This document shows positions 20,170 through 29,754 of a DNA stretch of 64,000 nucleotides, piece after piece. Positions within the stretch are counted from its first letter, which is position 1, and every line of letters starts with the position of its first letter. This DNA comes from Castellaniella defragrans (GTDB lineage: Bacteria; Pseudomonadota; Gammaproteobacteria; Burkholderiales; Burkholderiaceae_B): assembly GCF_014203015.1 (NCBI RefSeq), contig NZ_JACHIB010000002.1, positions 209,709 to 273,708 of the forward strand, written 5' to 3'. The translations under genes and the position numbers were made by a program. The notes below the pieces were generated by a model. The model ran no database searches. It had not been told where the DNA came from and saw only the letters and a list, made by a program, of their open reading frames with translations.

Positions 20170-22455
20170 TTACGTGCGTTGCGCGGCCAGGCCGGCGTCG
20201 GTGGCGGGGGCCGGAGCGGCCTTGCCGTCCAGCAGCGCGGTCACGACCTGCCACATCACGCCCAGGCCGCCAACGATGAACACCACGTCGCCGAAGGTGC
20301 GCGTCCAGCGCAGCGTCTGCAGGATTTCCTGCTGCATGAAGACCTCGCCGCGGGCCCACCAGGTGCCCACGCTGTAGCTGGCGTGGAACTGCATCAGGCC
20401 GATGGGCAGCAGGCTCAGGGAGATCATCATCACCAGGCCGATGTTCATGCACCAGAACGCCGTCTTCATGAGGCTTTCATTGAACTGCATGTTGGGACGC
20501 AGGTAGCGCAGCACGAACAGCGTGAAGCCCAGGGCCAGGAAGCCGTACACGCCGAACAGGGCCGCGTGCGCGTGCACCGCCGTGGTGTTCAGGCCCTGGA
20601 TGTAGTAGAGCGCGATCGGCGGGTTGACCATGAAGCCGAACACCCCGGCGCCGAGCATGTTCCAGAAGGCCACGGCGACGAAGAACTTCAGCGGCCAGCG
20701 CAGGTTTTCCATCCACGGCGCGCGGTCCTTCAGGCGCCAGTTTTCCCAGGCCTCGTAGCCCAGCACGACCAGCGGCACGACCTCCAGGGCGCTGAACGAG
20801 GCGGCGATGGCCATGATCGGAGTGGTGGTGCCCGAGAAATACAGGTGGTGCAGGGTGCCCGGCGTGCCGCCCAGCATGAACAGCACGGCCGAGCTCAGGC
20901 TGGCGATCGTGGCGCCGCGCTTGGACACCAGGCCCATGGTCGAGAAGATGAAGGCCAGCGCCGCGGTGGCGAACACTTCGAAGAAGCCTTCGACCCACAG
21001 GTGGACCACCCACCAGCGCCAGTATTCCATGACCGAGAGGTGGGTCTTCTCGCCGTAGGCCAGGCCGGCGCCGTAGAACAGGCCGATGCAGACCACCGAG
21101 GCGCTGAACAGGGCCAGCAGGTTCTTGTCGCCCTTCTGCCGGAACGCGGGCACGATGCCGCGCAGCATCAGGAACAGCCAGAACACGATGCCCAGGAACT
21201 TGCCGATCTGCCACAGGCGGCCGAGCTCGACGTATTCATAGCCCTGGTGGCCGAGCCAGAAATTCCATTCGGCCGGCAGCAGGTGGGCGATGGCGGCGAA
21301 GTTGCCGGTGAACGAGCCCACGACCACCAGGACCAGCGCCCAGAACAGGACGTCCACGCCGAGCTTCTGGTGCTTGGGGTCCTTGCCGCCGTTGAGGATC
21401 GGCGCCACGAACAGGCCGATCGCCAGGAAGCCGGTGGCGATCCAGAACAGGGCCGCCTGGATGTGCCAGGTGCGCACCAGGGAATACGGCAGCCACTGGG
21501 ACACGTTGATGCCGTAGAAGGTCTGGCCTTCGACCGTGTAGTGCGCGGTGAAGCCGCCGATGAAGATCTGCGACACGAACAGCGCCACCACCAGGAACAG
21601 GTACTTGCCCAGCGCGCGCTGCGAGGCGGTCAGCGGAATCTGCAGCACCGGATCGCGGGCCGGCACGGGACCCGCGTCGTCGTGCTCCTTGTGCGTGAAC
21701 GCCCAGCCCCAGACCAGCAGGCCCACGCCCGCGATCAGGATGATCACGCTCATCACGGACCAGATGATGTTTTCCGCCGTCGGCACGTTGTCGATCAGCG
21801 GCTCGTGCGGCCAGTTGTTGGTGTAGCTGGCGACCGAGCCCGGCCGGTCGGTCGAGGCGGCCCAGGCGGTCCAGAAGAAGAAGTTCGCCAGGCGGGCGCG
21901 CGCTTCCGGCGAGGGCAGCGTGGCTTCCTTCATGGCGAAGTGCTTGCGCGACTCGTGCAGGGAGGCGTCGTCGCCGAACAGCTTGTCGTAGTAGGCGGCC
22001 GTCTCGGCGATGGCCTGGGCGCGCCGGTCGGACACCGTGACGGCGCCGGTGGCGGCATCATAGGTGTTCTTGCGGTACTCTTCCTTCAGGCGGCGCTGCA
22101 GCACGGCCTGGGCGTCGCCGTCCAGCTGGGAGAACTTCATCCCGTACTGCTGCTCGGCGGCCAGGTCCAGCCAGGCGGACAGTTCGCGGTGCAGCCAGTC
22201 GGCGGTCCAGTCCGGCGCCTGGTAGGCGCCGTGGCCCCAGATGGAGCCGACCGTCATCCCGCCCGCGGACTGCCAGGCGCTCTGGCCGTCCAGGATCTGG
22301 GCTTCGGTCATCAGGACCTTGCCGTCGGTGGTGACGACCTGGGCCGGAATGGGAGGAGCCTGGTTGTAGACTTCCTTGCCCATCCATCCCAGGATGCCGA
22401 ATGCCACCACAAGAACGCCGATCAGCGTCCACCATAACTTCTTGTACTCACCCAT
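20170..22455 (-). CDS. norB: Quinol-dependent nitric oxide reductase
   Basis: This is a single-subunit qNOR that reduces NO to N2O in the cytoplasmic membrane using quinol. The 761-residue length fits the fused form: an N-terminal extension with one helix and a periplasmic domain (about residues 30-220), followed by the 12-helix haem-copper oxidase-like core. Core segments such as RTWHIQAALFWIATGFLAIG and HLWVEGFFEVFATAALAFIF carry haem and FeB histidines. No norC is present. It is expressed divergently from norR, with a sigma-54 promoter and NorR boxes between them. Confidence 0.96.
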   Translation of the reverse strand: MGEYKKLWWTLIGVLVVAFGILGWMGKEVYNQAPPIPAQVVTTDGKVLMTEAQILDGQSAWQSAGGMTVGSIWGHGAYQAPDWTADWLHRELSAWLDLAAEQQYGMKFSQLDGDAQAVLQRRLKEEYRKNTYDAATGAVTVSDRRAQAIAETAAYYDKLFGDDASLHESRKHFAMKEATLPSPEARARLANFFFWTAWAASTDRPGSVASYTNNWPHEPLIDNVPTAENIIWSVMSVIILIAGVGLLVWGWAFTHKEHDDAGPVPARDPVLQIPLTASQRALGKYLFLVVALFVSQIFIGGFTAHYTVEGQTFYGINVSQWLPYSLVRTWHIQAALFWIATGFLAIGLFVAPILNGGKDPKHQKLGVDVLFWALVLVVVGSFTGNFAAIAHLLPAEWNFWLGHQGYEYVELGRLWQIGKFLGIVFWLFLMLRGIVPAFRQKGDKNLLALFSASVVCIGLFYGAGLAYGEKTHLSVMEYWRWWVVHLWVEGFFEVFATAALAFIFSTMGLVSKRGATIASLSSAVLFMLGGTPGTLHHLYFSGTTTPIMAIAASFSALEVVPLVVLGYEAWENWRLKDRAPWMENLRWPLKFFVAVAFWNMLGAGVFGFMVNPPIALYYIQGLNTTAVHAHAALFGVYGFLALGFTLFVLRYLRPNMQFNESLMKTAFWCMNIGLVMMISLSLLPIGLMQFHASYSVGTWWARGEVFMQQEILQTLRWTRTFGDVVFIVGGLGVMWQVVTALLDGKAAPAPATDAGLAAQRT

Positions 22456-22534
22456 TCTGCGCTCCTTCTGCAGCCGCGAGAGGTTCCGGTTACGACGCCG
22501 GGGGGCGTCACGTGTGTTGCTTCATCCCTCATCA

Positions 22535-22550
22535 AGCAATATGCGTGCCA
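22535..22550 (-). promoter_or_regulatory. Sigma-54 (-24/-12) promoter of norB
   Basis: On the minus strand the sequence reads TGGCACGCATATTGCT, an excellent match to the sigma-54 consensus (TGGCAC, 5 bp, TTGCT). The start point would be near 22524, leaving a leader of about 70 nt before the norB ATG. It fits control by the sigma-54 activator NorR encoded next door. Confidence 0.93.
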
Positions 22551-22590
22551 ACTCCCTCACCTAGGGAAACTACTGATATAAATCAAAAGA

Positions 22591-22647
22591 GGTATTTTTT
22601 ACCCTTTCTAACAGGGTATTAAATACCATTGCATGGTATAAAACACC
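22591..22647. promoter_or_regulatory. Three NorR enhancer boxes (GGT-N7-ACC)
   Basis: Three 13-bp boxes occur in a row: GGTATTTTTTACC (22591-22603), GGTATTAAATACC (22615-22627) and GGTATAAAACACC (22635-22647). They fit the GT-N7-AC NorR site known from E. coli and Ralstonia. They lie about 40-100 bp upstream of the norB -24 box, a typical enhancer arrangement. The third ends 2 bp before the norR ATG, so NorR binding should also repress its own gene. Confidence 0.93.
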
Positions 22648-22649
22648 CT

Positions 22650-24224
22650 ATGGAAACGACGCTTCTGAACGATCTGTCCGCCGATCTGCCCGACGGCGTG
22701 CGCCTGCAGCGCGCCGCCACGGCCATCCGCGAGGCCTTCGCCTGCGACGCCGTCGGCCTGCTGATGCTCGACGCCGCCGACACCCTGCACATGGTCGCCG
22801 CCTCCGGGCTGGCCCACGAAGCCCTGGGCCGGCGCTTCGTCGTCGCCCAGCATCCGCGCTTCGCCACCATCCTGTCGCGCCGCGAGCCCACCTGGTTCGA
22901 TCCCGAAAGCGTGCTGCCCGATCCCTACGACGGCCTGCTGGACGACCGCAAGGGCTCGCCGCTGCCGGTGCACGACTGCATGGGCATGACGCTGTACCGC
23001 CAGGACCGCCCCTGGGGCATCATGACGCTGGACGCGCTCACCACCGGCGCCTTCGACGAGGCCGCGCGCGCGCGGCTGCGGCGGCTCGGCCTGATCCTGC
23101 AGGCCGCCGTGCGCGTGACCGACCTGGAGCGCGAGAACCGCCAGCTGCGCCAGCTGGGCAGCACCCAGCAGGGCCTGGAGCACATCGGCGAGGCCACCGA
23201 GATCCTCGGCCACAGCGAGGCCATCCAGTCGCTGCTGCACGAACTGGATCTGGTGGCCGACTCGGACCTGCCCATCCTGCTGCTGGGCGAGACCGGCGTG
23301 GGCAAGGACCTGTTCGCCCGCCGCCTGCACCGGCGCTCGCGCCGCAGCCAGCAGCCCATGATCCAGGTGAACTGCGCGGCCCTGCCCGAGTCCCTGGCCG
23401 AAAGCGAGCTGTTCGGCCACGTGAAGGGCGCCTTTTCGGGGGCGACGTCCGACCGCCCCGGGCGCTTCGAGGCCGCCCAGGGCGGCACCCTGTTCCTGGA
23501 CGAGGTCGGCGAACTGCCGCTCAGCCTGCAGGCCAAGCTGCTGCGCGTGCTGCAGAACGGCGAGATCCAGCGGCTGGGCACGGACCAGGTCATCAAGACC
23601 GACGTGCGCATCATCGCCGCCACCAACCGCGACCTGAAGGCCAACACGCAGGCGGGGCTGTTCCGCACCGACCTGTACCACCGCCTTTCGGTCTATCCCA
23701 TCCCGATCCCGCCGCTGCGCGAGCGCGACCGCGACGTCCTGATCCTGGCCGGCCATTTCCTGGAGTTCAGCCGCGCGCGCCTGGGGCTGCGCGGCGTGCG
23801 CCTGTCCTACGAGGCCGAGCGCGCCCTGCGCCAGTATCCCTGGCCCGGCAACGTGCGCGAGCTGGAACACGTCATCAGCCGCGCGGCGCTGAAGATGCTC
23901 AGCCGCGGCGCCTCGCGCGACCAGGTGCTGACCATCGGCCCGGAACTGCTGGACCTGGACATCCCCGCGCCCGAATCCCCGCCGCCGGCGCCGGCGCCCG
24001 CCCCCGTCGGCCCGGACGGCGAAGCCGCCCCGCCGCCGGCCGACGCCATCGTCCCGCTGCGCGACAGCGTCGAGGCCTGCCAGCGGAGCGCCATCGGCGC
24101 GGCGCTGGCCGCCCACCACGGCAACTGGGCACGCGCCGCGCGCGCGCTGGGGCTGGATTCCAGCAATCTGCACAAGCTCGCCCGCCGCCTGGGCATGAAG
24201 CCCGAGCCGGGCGCCCTGTCCTGA
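22650..24224 (+). CDS. norR: Nitric oxide-sensing sigma-54 activator NorR
   Basis: NorR senses NO through a mononuclear iron in its GAF domain and then activates sigma-54 RNA polymerase. The 524-residue protein has a GAF domain (1-170) with candidate iron ligands Arg70, Asp91, Asp94, Cys110 and Asp128, in LPDPYDG, VHDCMG and MTLDAL. The AAA+ domain has Walker A GETGVGKD (214-221) and Walker B TLFLDE (281-286). A Fis-type helix-turn-helix is at the C-terminus. The sigma-54 contact loop reads GAFSGA (261-266) and not the usual GAFTGA. Confidence 0.95.
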   Translation: METTLLNDLSADLPDGVRLQRAATAIREAFACDAVGLLMLDAADTLHMVAASGLAHEALGRRFVVAQHPRFATILSRREPTWFDPESVLPDPYDGLLDDRKGSPLPVHDCMGMTLYRQDRPWGIMTLDALTTGAFDEAARARLRRLGLILQAAVRVTDLERENRQLRQLGSTQQGLEHIGEATEILGHSEAIQSLLHELDLVADSDLPILLLGETGVGKDLFARRLHRRSRRSQQPMIQVNCAALPESLAESELFGHVKGAFSGATSDRPGRFEAAQGGTLFLDEVGELPLSLQAKLLRVLQNGEIQRLGTDQVIKTDVRIIAATNRDLKANTQAGLFRTDLYHRLSVYPIPIPPLRERDRDVLILAGHFLEFSRARLGLRGVRLSYEAERALRQYPWPGNVRELEHVISRAALKMLSRGASRDQVLTIGPELLDLDIPAPESPPPAPAPAPVGPDGEAAPPPADAIVPLRDSVEACQRSAIGAALAAHHGNWARAARALGLDSSNLHKLARRLGMKPEPGALS

Positions 24225-24354
24225 ACCGATTCCGGCCGCCGCGCGCCGTCGCCGCGCCGGAACTATTCCGCATCGCCGCGCCTCCAACTACAATCCTCAC
24301 GCTCGGCCCGGTCCGGCGGGCGCCTCCGATCGTCCTACAAGGAACCGCATCCCC

Positions 24355-26145
24355 ATGCAATGGCAAGACGTCCTGATCGAAAGCGGCCTGTGGCTGGCCA
24401 AGGCTTACGCGCTCACCCTGCTGGCCGGCGCCGCCGTCGTCTGGGGCCTGACGCGCTTCACGCGCTGGGGGCGCCAGTTCCGCCGCCTGAGCGCCGGCTA
24501 CTTCTCCCTGCGCCGCAGCTGGAAGCCGCTCGCCGGCGTCGCCCTGATCCTGCTGCTGACGCTCGCCGCCGTGCGCCTGGACGTGCTGTTCTCCAATTGG
24601 TACAACACCATGTACAGCGCGCTGCAGGCGCTGGACGAACCGGGCTTCTGGGCGGCCATGCTGCTGTTCTCGCTGCTGGCGGCCGTGCACGTGATCCGCT
24701 CCCTGTTCGATTTCTACGTCCAGCAGGCCTTCGTCGTGCACTGGCGCGAATGGCTCAATGAGCAGCTGCTGGGCCGCTGGATGCAGGGCCAGGCCTACTA
24801 CCGCTCGCAGTCGCTCAGCAACCTGGCCGACAACCCCGACCAGCGGATCCAGCAGGACATCACCAATTTCGCGCAGACCTCCATGACCCTGGCCGTGGGG
24901 CTGATCAACGCGCTCGTGTCCACCATCGCCTTCACCGTGATCCTGTGGAACCTGTCGGGCCCCATGACCGTGCTGGGCCACGAGATCCCGCGGGCCATGG
25001 TGTTCCTGGTCTTCATCTACGTGTTCCTGGCCACCCTGCTGGCCATCTGGATCGGCAAGCCGCTCATCCGGCTGAACTTCCTCAACGAAAAGCTGAACGC
25101 CGACTACCGCTACGCCCTGGTGCGCGTGCGCGAATACGCCGAAAGCATCGCCTTCTACCGGGGCGAGCGCGTCGAGGGCCGCACGCTGAGAAACGGCTTC
25201 GCCCAGGTGATCGGCAACGCCTGGGACATCATCTACCGGTCGCTGAAGTTCCTCGGCTTCAACTTCGTCGTGACCCAGACCGCGGTGGTCTTCCCCTTCA
25301 TCCTGCAGGCGACGCGCTTCTTCTCCAAGCAGATCAGCCTGGGCGACCTGATCCAGACCGCCCAGGCCTTCGGCCGCCTGCAGGAGAACCTGTCCTTCTT
25401 CCGCAACATCTACGACAGCTTCGCCACCTACCGCGCCACGCTGGAGCGTCTGGCCGGATTCGACGACGCCATCGACGCGGCCCGCGCCATGGAACTGCCG
25501 CGCACCCATCAGGACGGCGCGCGCCTGGCGCTGCTGGGCGTGACCGTCAACCGCCCCGACGGCCAGGCGCTGATCCGCGACCTGAGCCTGGAAGTCGCCC
25601 CAGGCCAGCCGCTGCTGGTGCGCGGCCCGTCGGGCTCGGGCAAGACCACGCTGCTGCGCATGATCGCCGGCATCTGGCCGCACGGCTCGGGCGAGATCAT
25701 CCGTCCCGACACCTCCGCCCTGTTCCTCGCCCAGAAGCCCTACCTGCCCCTGGGCACCCTGCGCCAGGCGCTGCACTATCCGCAGCCCGCCGACGCGGTC
25801 CCGCCCGGCCAGGACGAGGCCATCCTGGACCAGGTGCAGCTGGGCCATCTGCGCGACCGGCTCGACGTCGAGGACGACTGGAGCCGCATCCTGTCGCTCG
25901 GGGAACAGCAGCGCCTGGCCTTCGGCCGCCTGCTGATCGCCCGGCCGCAGGCCGCGTTCCTGGACGAGGCCACCTCCGCCATGGACGAGGGCCTGGAGGA
26001 CGCCATGTACCGGCTGCTGCGCGAACAGCTGCCGGAGGCCCGAATCATCAGCGTGGGCCACCGCGGCACCCTGCGCCGGCACCACCGCCACGAGTTCGTG
26101 CTGCAGGGCGAAAGCGGCGGCTGGACCTTGAATCCGATCGAATGA
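24355..26145 (+). CDS. ABC transporter with fused membrane and ATPase domains (YddA/SbmA-BacA-like)
   Basis: The 596-residue half-transporter has an N-terminal ABC_membrane_2 type domain of about six helices (1-340) and a C-terminal ATPase. Recognisable segments are RLDVLFSNWYNTMYSALQ, NPDQRIQQDITNF and YRGERVEGR, as in the SbmA/BacA, YddA and ABCD groups. The ATPase has Walker A RGPSGSGKTTLLR, a shortened signature LSLGEQQRLAFGR and Walker B AAFLDEATSAMDE. Proposed substrates in this family are peptides, cobalamin or very-long-chain acyl groups; none can be chosen here. A homodimer is expected. Confidence 0.85.
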   Translation: MQWQDVLIESGLWLAKAYALTLLAGAAVVWGLTRFTRWGRQFRRLSAGYFSLRRSWKPLAGVALILLLTLAAVRLDVLFSNWYNTMYSALQALDEPGFWAAMLLFSLLAAVHVIRSLFDFYVQQAFVVHWREWLNEQLLGRWMQGQAYYRSQSLSNLADNPDQRIQQDITNFAQTSMTLAVGLINALVSTIAFTVILWNLSGPMTVLGHEIPRAMVFLVFIYVFLATLLAIWIGKPLIRLNFLNEKLNADYRYALVRVREYAESIAFYRGERVEGRTLRNGFAQVIGNAWDIIYRSLKFLGFNFVVTQTAVVFPFILQATRFFSKQISLGDLIQTAQAFGRLQENLSFFRNIYDSFATYRATLERLAGFDDAIDAARAMELPRTHQDGARLALLGVTVNRPDGQALIRDLSLEVAPGQPLLVRGPSGSGKTTLLRMIAGIWPHGSGEIIRPDTSALFLAQKPYLPLGTLRQALHYPQPADAVPPGQDEAILDQVQLGHLRDRLDVEDDWSRILSLGEQQRLAFGRLLIARPQAAFLDEATSAMDEGLEDAMYRLLREQLPEARIISVGHRGTLRRHHRHEFVLQGESGGWTLNPIE

Positions 26146-26238
26146 CCCCGCGCCCGGCCCGGGCCGCGCCCGTCCGGCGGCCCGGGTACGGTACACTCGT
26201 CCAGGCCGCGCCGGCCTGCCGCACCCACTTCCAATGCC

Positions 26239-26616
26239 ATGAATTACTACTTTCCCATCAAGCACCTGCACGTCACGGCCGTCAGCCTGAGCATCATCCT
26301 GTTCCTCATCCGGGCCTACTGGTCCGTGACCGGATCGCCCCTGCTGCAGAAGCGCCTGGTGCGCATCCTGCCGCACGTGATCGACACCGTGCTGCTCACC
26401 TGCGGCGTGATCCTGGCGGCCATGATCGGCCCCGAGCAGCCCTGGATCCTGACCAAGATCGTGCTGCTGATCGCCTACATCGGCGTGGGCACCTACGCCA
26501 TCAAGCGCGGCCGCACGCCGCGCACGCGGCTGATCGCCGCCGTGTGCGCCGTGGCGATCTTCGTCTACATCGTCGGCGTGGCCCTCGCCAAGAGCCCCGC
26601 GGGCTGGTTCGCCTGA
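26239..26616 (+). CDS. SirB2 family membrane protein
   Basis: The 125-residue integral membrane protein has four predicted helices, beginning NYYFPIKHLHVTAVSLSI. The pattern (K-LH-H in helix 1, then HVIDTVLLTCGV and KIVLLIAYIGVGT) is that of the SirB2 family, whose function is not established; conserved histidines hint at a haem or metal role. It lies alone between the ABC transporter and the LysR gene. Confidence 0.85.
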   Translation: MNYYFPIKHLHVTAVSLSIILFLIRAYWSVTGSPLLQKRLVRILPHVIDTVLLTCGVILAAMIGPEQPWILTKIVLLIAYIGVGTYAIKRGRTPRTRLIAAVCAVAIFVYIVGVALAKSPAGWFA

Positions 26617-26633
26617 CGGCGGGTTCGCCCGCC

Positions 26634-27534
26634 ATGCTCGGCCTGAGCATCCGCCAGCTCGAAGTCTTCGTCGCGGTCGCCACCGCCGGGGGCGTGCGCC
26701 AGGCCGCCGACCAGCTGCACCTCACCCCAGCCCGCCGTCAGCATGGCCCTGGGCGAGCTGGAACGCCAGCTGGGCGCCCCTCTGTTCGACCGCGAGCGGG
26801 GCCGCCTGCGCCTGAACGCCCAGGGGGCGGAACAGCTCCCCCTGGCGCGCGAGATCCTGGAGCGCCTGGGCGACATGCAGCGCCGCCACCACGAACCCGG
26901 CGGCGCCCTGGAAGGCGAACTGCGCATCGGCGCCAGCAACACGGTCGGCAACTACCTGGTGGGAGAGCTGCTGGGCCCCATCGCGGCCCGCCACCCCATG
27001 GTGGCCCTGCACCTGACCGTGGACAACACGCGGGACATCACGCGCATGCTGCTCGACCACGCCGTGGACGTCGCCTGCGTCGAAGGCCCCGTGCATCATG
27101 CCCAGCTCGAAACCCTGCCCTGGCGCACCGACGCGCTGGTCGTCTGCGCCGCGCCGGCCCACCCCCTGGCGCAGCGCGCGCGGCTGCAGCCGCGCGATTT
27201 CGCCGACGCCCGCTGGATCCTGCGCGAACGCGGCTCGGCCACCCGCAGCCTGACCGAGCAGGCCCTGACCGCCCTGCCCCCGGGCCGCATCCTGCTGGAG
27301 CTGGGCCAGATCGAAGCCATCAAGCAGGCCGTGATCGCCGGCCTGGGCATCGCCTGCCTGCCCTACGCCGCCACCCTGGACGCCGTGGCGACGGGCCGGC
27401 TGCGCGTGCTGCGCACGCCCTTCCTGCAGCTGGACCGGCGCCTGTCCATCGTGCTGCACCGCAGCCGCTATCGCGGCGCCCTGATCGAAGCCTTCCTGCA
27501 ATCCCTGGAGACCGGAACCCATGCCCAAGAATGA
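26634..27534 (+). pseudogene. LysR-family transcriptional regulator, broken by a +1 frameshift
   Basis: Two frames together make a normal LysR-type regulator of about 299 residues. The frame from ATG 26634 gives the start of the winged helix-turn-helix (LSIRQLEVFVAVATAGGVRQ), and from about 26727 the reading continues in another frame as a normal rest of the protein. The break is at a CCCC run (26725-26728), where one extra C turns the expected LTQPAVSMALGELE into two frames. An internal ATG at 26743 opens a 263-residue ORF lacking the DNA-binding domain. The end overlaps the patatin start by 14 bp. It may be a true mutation or a sequence error. Confidence 0.85.
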
Positions 27535-28705
27535 ACCCCGTCCGGCGACGGCCGCCCGCGCCTACGAAACCCGCGCCCTGGTGCTGCAAGGCGGCGGCGC
27601 GCTGGGCGCCTACCAGGCGGGCGTCTACGAAGGCCTGCACGAGGCGGGCGTCGAGCTCACCGACCTGGCCGGCATTTCCATCGGCGCGCTGAACATCGCC
27701 CTGATCGCCGGCAATCCGCCCGAACGGCGGGTGGAGCGGCTGCATGCCTTCTGGAACACCATCTGCCAGCCCTACGTCGGCCCGGCGGCCAACCCGCTGT
27801 TCGAGCACAGCCTGTTCCAGATCAACGACCTCGCGCGCCAGTTCCTGGGCGCCGTGCACGCCGGCAGCGCCCTGATGGTGGGCCAGAAGGGCTTCTTCCG
27901 CCCGCGCTTCCCGCCGGCCGCCCTGTCGGCCGCGCTGGACCCGGCCTGCGTGGGCCACTACGACACCCGCCCGCTGAAGGACACGCTGGAGGCCCTGTGC
28001 GACTTCGACCGCATCAACGACGGCGGGCTGCACGTCTCGGTCGGCGCGGTCAACGTGCGCACCGGCAATTTCGCCTATTTCGACAACCGCCGCATCCGGC
28101 TGCGGCCGGAGCATTTCATGGCCTCGGGCGCCCTGCCCCCGGCCTTCCCGGCCATCGAGATCGACGGCGAGTACTACTGGGATGGCGGCCTGGTGTCCAA
28201 CACCCCCCTGTCCCAGATCCTGGAGCAGAACCTGGGGCGCGACACGCTGGTGTTCCAGGTGGACCTGTGGTCGGCGCGCGGCCCCGTGCCGCGCAGCCTG
28301 AGCGAGGTCGGCGACCGCATCCAGGACATCCGCTATTCCAGCCGCACCCGGCTGGTGACCGACCAGATGCAGGCCTACCGCAGGATGCAGCGCCTGCTGC
28401 GCGAGGTCCTGGACCAGGTGCCGGCCAGCCGGCGCAGCGCCGATCCGGCCTGCCAGAAGGCCGCCGCAATGGCCAGCGACAAGCGCAGCAACGTGATCCA
28501 CCTGATCTACCGCGACAAACCCTACGAGCAGCACTTCCGCGACTACCAGTTCGGCCTGGCGACGATGCGGGAGCACTGGGCCTCGGGCCTGCAGGACATC
28601 CGCAAGACGCTGGCCCATCCGCGCTACCTGGCGATGCCCGAGAACGCGGCCGGGTTCATCACCCACGACGTGCACCGCGACGAGATCGAGCAAGGCATGA
28701 AGTGA
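27521..28705 (+). CDS. Patatin-like phospholipase (with DUF3734-type C-terminus)
   Basis: The 394-residue protein has the full patatin active-site set: oxyanion loop LQGGGALGAYQAG (22-34), nucleophile elbow GISIG with Ser53, and catalytic dyad Asp in YYWDGGLVSN (about 222). The C-terminal region (RMQRLLREVL, then VIHLIYRDKPYEQHFRDYQF) is typical of bacterial patatins with DUF3734. It should hydrolyse acyl ester bonds in lipids. No signal peptide is seen, so it is probably cytoplasmic or membrane-associated. It overlaps the broken LysR gene by 14 bp. Confidence 0.9.
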   Translation: MPKNEPRPATAARAYETRALVLQGGGALGAYQAGVYEGLHEAGVELTDLAGISIGALNIALIAGNPPERRVERLHAFWNTICQPYVGPAANPLFEHSLFQINDLARQFLGAVHAGSALMVGQKGFFRPRFPPAALSAALDPACVGHYDTRPLKDTLEALCDFDRINDGGLHVSVGAVNVRTGNFAYFDNRRIRLRPEHFMASGALPPAFPAIEIDGEYYWDGGLVSNTPLSQILEQNLGRDTLVFQVDLWSARGPVPRSLSEVGDRIQDIRYSSRTRLVTDQMQAYRRMQRLLREVLDQVPASRRSADPACQKAAAMASDKRSNVIHLIYRDKPYEQHFRDYQFGLATMREHWASGLQDIRKTLAHPRYLAMPENAAGFITHDVHRDEIEQGMK

Positions 28706-28792
28706 GCCCCCGCCGGCCCGGAGCGGCGGGATGCGGGAGCGCCGCGCCCGAAAGGGACCACCGCGGGGACCGCCGCGCCGGAACGGCCGCGC

Positions 28793-29713
28793 TCAGCCCC
28801 GCCCCTTCGGCCGGTGTCCCAGCACGATGGCGGAAACGGCCACCAGGACCGTGCCCGCCACCTGGAGCAGCGTGATCGGCTCGCCCAGGAAGAGCCAGGC
28901 CAGGAACAGGATCGACACCGGCCCCAGCAGCCCGAGCTGGGCCGTCAGCGGCGCGCCGATGCGCGCCACCGACCACATGATCATGAAGGTCGGCAGCACC
29001 GTGTTCAGCGTGGCGTGGACCAGCGACAGGCCGTAGACCGGCAGTTCCTGATCCAGCCCGGCCAGGCCCTTGACCGCGAAGAAGTGCGCCATCGTCACCC
29101 CGGCAGACACCGTCATCGCATAGGCCGTCAGCCGGGTCGCCGTGACCCGCTCGACCAGCTCGCCCGAGCCGATCAGATACATGGAATAGGAGAACGCCGC
29201 GCCCAGCACGCAGGCCGAGCCGAGGACGACGTCCTCGCCCGAGAGCGAGAGGTCGGCCCAGAACACCAGCGCCACCCCGCCGTAGGCCAGGGCCATGGCC
29301 AGCCACTGGCGCGGGGCGATGGGCTTGCGCAGGAACCAGGCGGAGAACAGCAGCACGAAGGTCGGCGAGAGGAACAGGATCAGCCGCTCCAGCCCGGCGG
29401 AAATGTACTGCAGCCCGAGGAAATCCAGGAAGCTGGACAGGTAGTAGCCGATGAAGCCCAGCAGCGCGATGCGCAGGCTGTCGCGCCGGTCCAGCCGCGC
29501 CAGCAGCCCGCGGCGCACGCGCGCCATCTGCGCCAGGGCGATCGCGGCGAAGAACGGCAGCGCCAGCAGCATGCGAAAGCCGATCACGTCCAGCGCATCC
29601 ACCCCGTGCAGGTACAGCAGCTTGGCCACGATCGCCTTGGCCGAGAACAGCACGGCTCCCAGGCCCGCCAGCACGAAGCCGGTCCAGAACATGCCCCGGG
29701 AAGGCGGTGTCAT
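28793..29713 (-). CDS. DMT-family (EamA) exporter
   Basis: The 306-residue protein has about ten predicted helices in two EamA repeats. Typical segments are GFRMLLALPFFAAIALA and the second-repeat GPVSILFLAWLFLGEPIT. EamA proteins export amino acids and metabolites; the substrate is unknown. It diverges from the marR gene across only 41 bp, and that interval contains one copy of the CTAGTCAGATA sequence, so MarR may also control it. Confidence 0.85.
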   Translation of the reverse strand: MTPPSRGMFWTGFVLAGLGAVLFSAKAIVAKLLYLHGVDALDVIGFRMLLALPFFAAIALAQMARVRRGLLARLDRRDSLRIALLGFIGYYLSSFLDFLGLQYISAGLERLILFLSPTFVLLFSAWFLRKPIAPRQWLAMALAYGGVALVFWADLSLSGEDVVLGSACVLGAAFSYSMYLIGSGELVERVTATRLTAYAMTVSAGVTMAHFFAVKGLAGLDQELPVYGLSLVHATLNTVLPTFMIMWSVARIGAPLTAQLGLLGPVSILFLAWLFLGEPITLLQVAGTVLVAVSAIVLGHRPKGRG

Positions 29714-29722
29714 TTTATTTGC

Positions 29723-29733
29723 CTAGTCAGATA
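29723..29733. promoter_or_regulatory. Putative MarR operator, copy 1 (CTAGTCAGATA)
   Basis: The same 11-bp sequence recurs at 30340-30350 ahead of the efflux operon. This copy lies in the 41-bp interval between the divergent DMT exporter and marR genes. The match suggests autoregulation by the MarR protein; no binding data are available from sequence alone. Confidence 0.55.
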
Positions 29734-29754
29734 TTGTTGGGTTAGAATTTTAAC

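Noticed and set aside
26743..27534. Treating the 263-residue ORF as an intact effector-only regulator
   Set aside because: The upstream frame encodes exactly the missing LysR helix-turn-helix, so a frameshifted full gene explains the data better.
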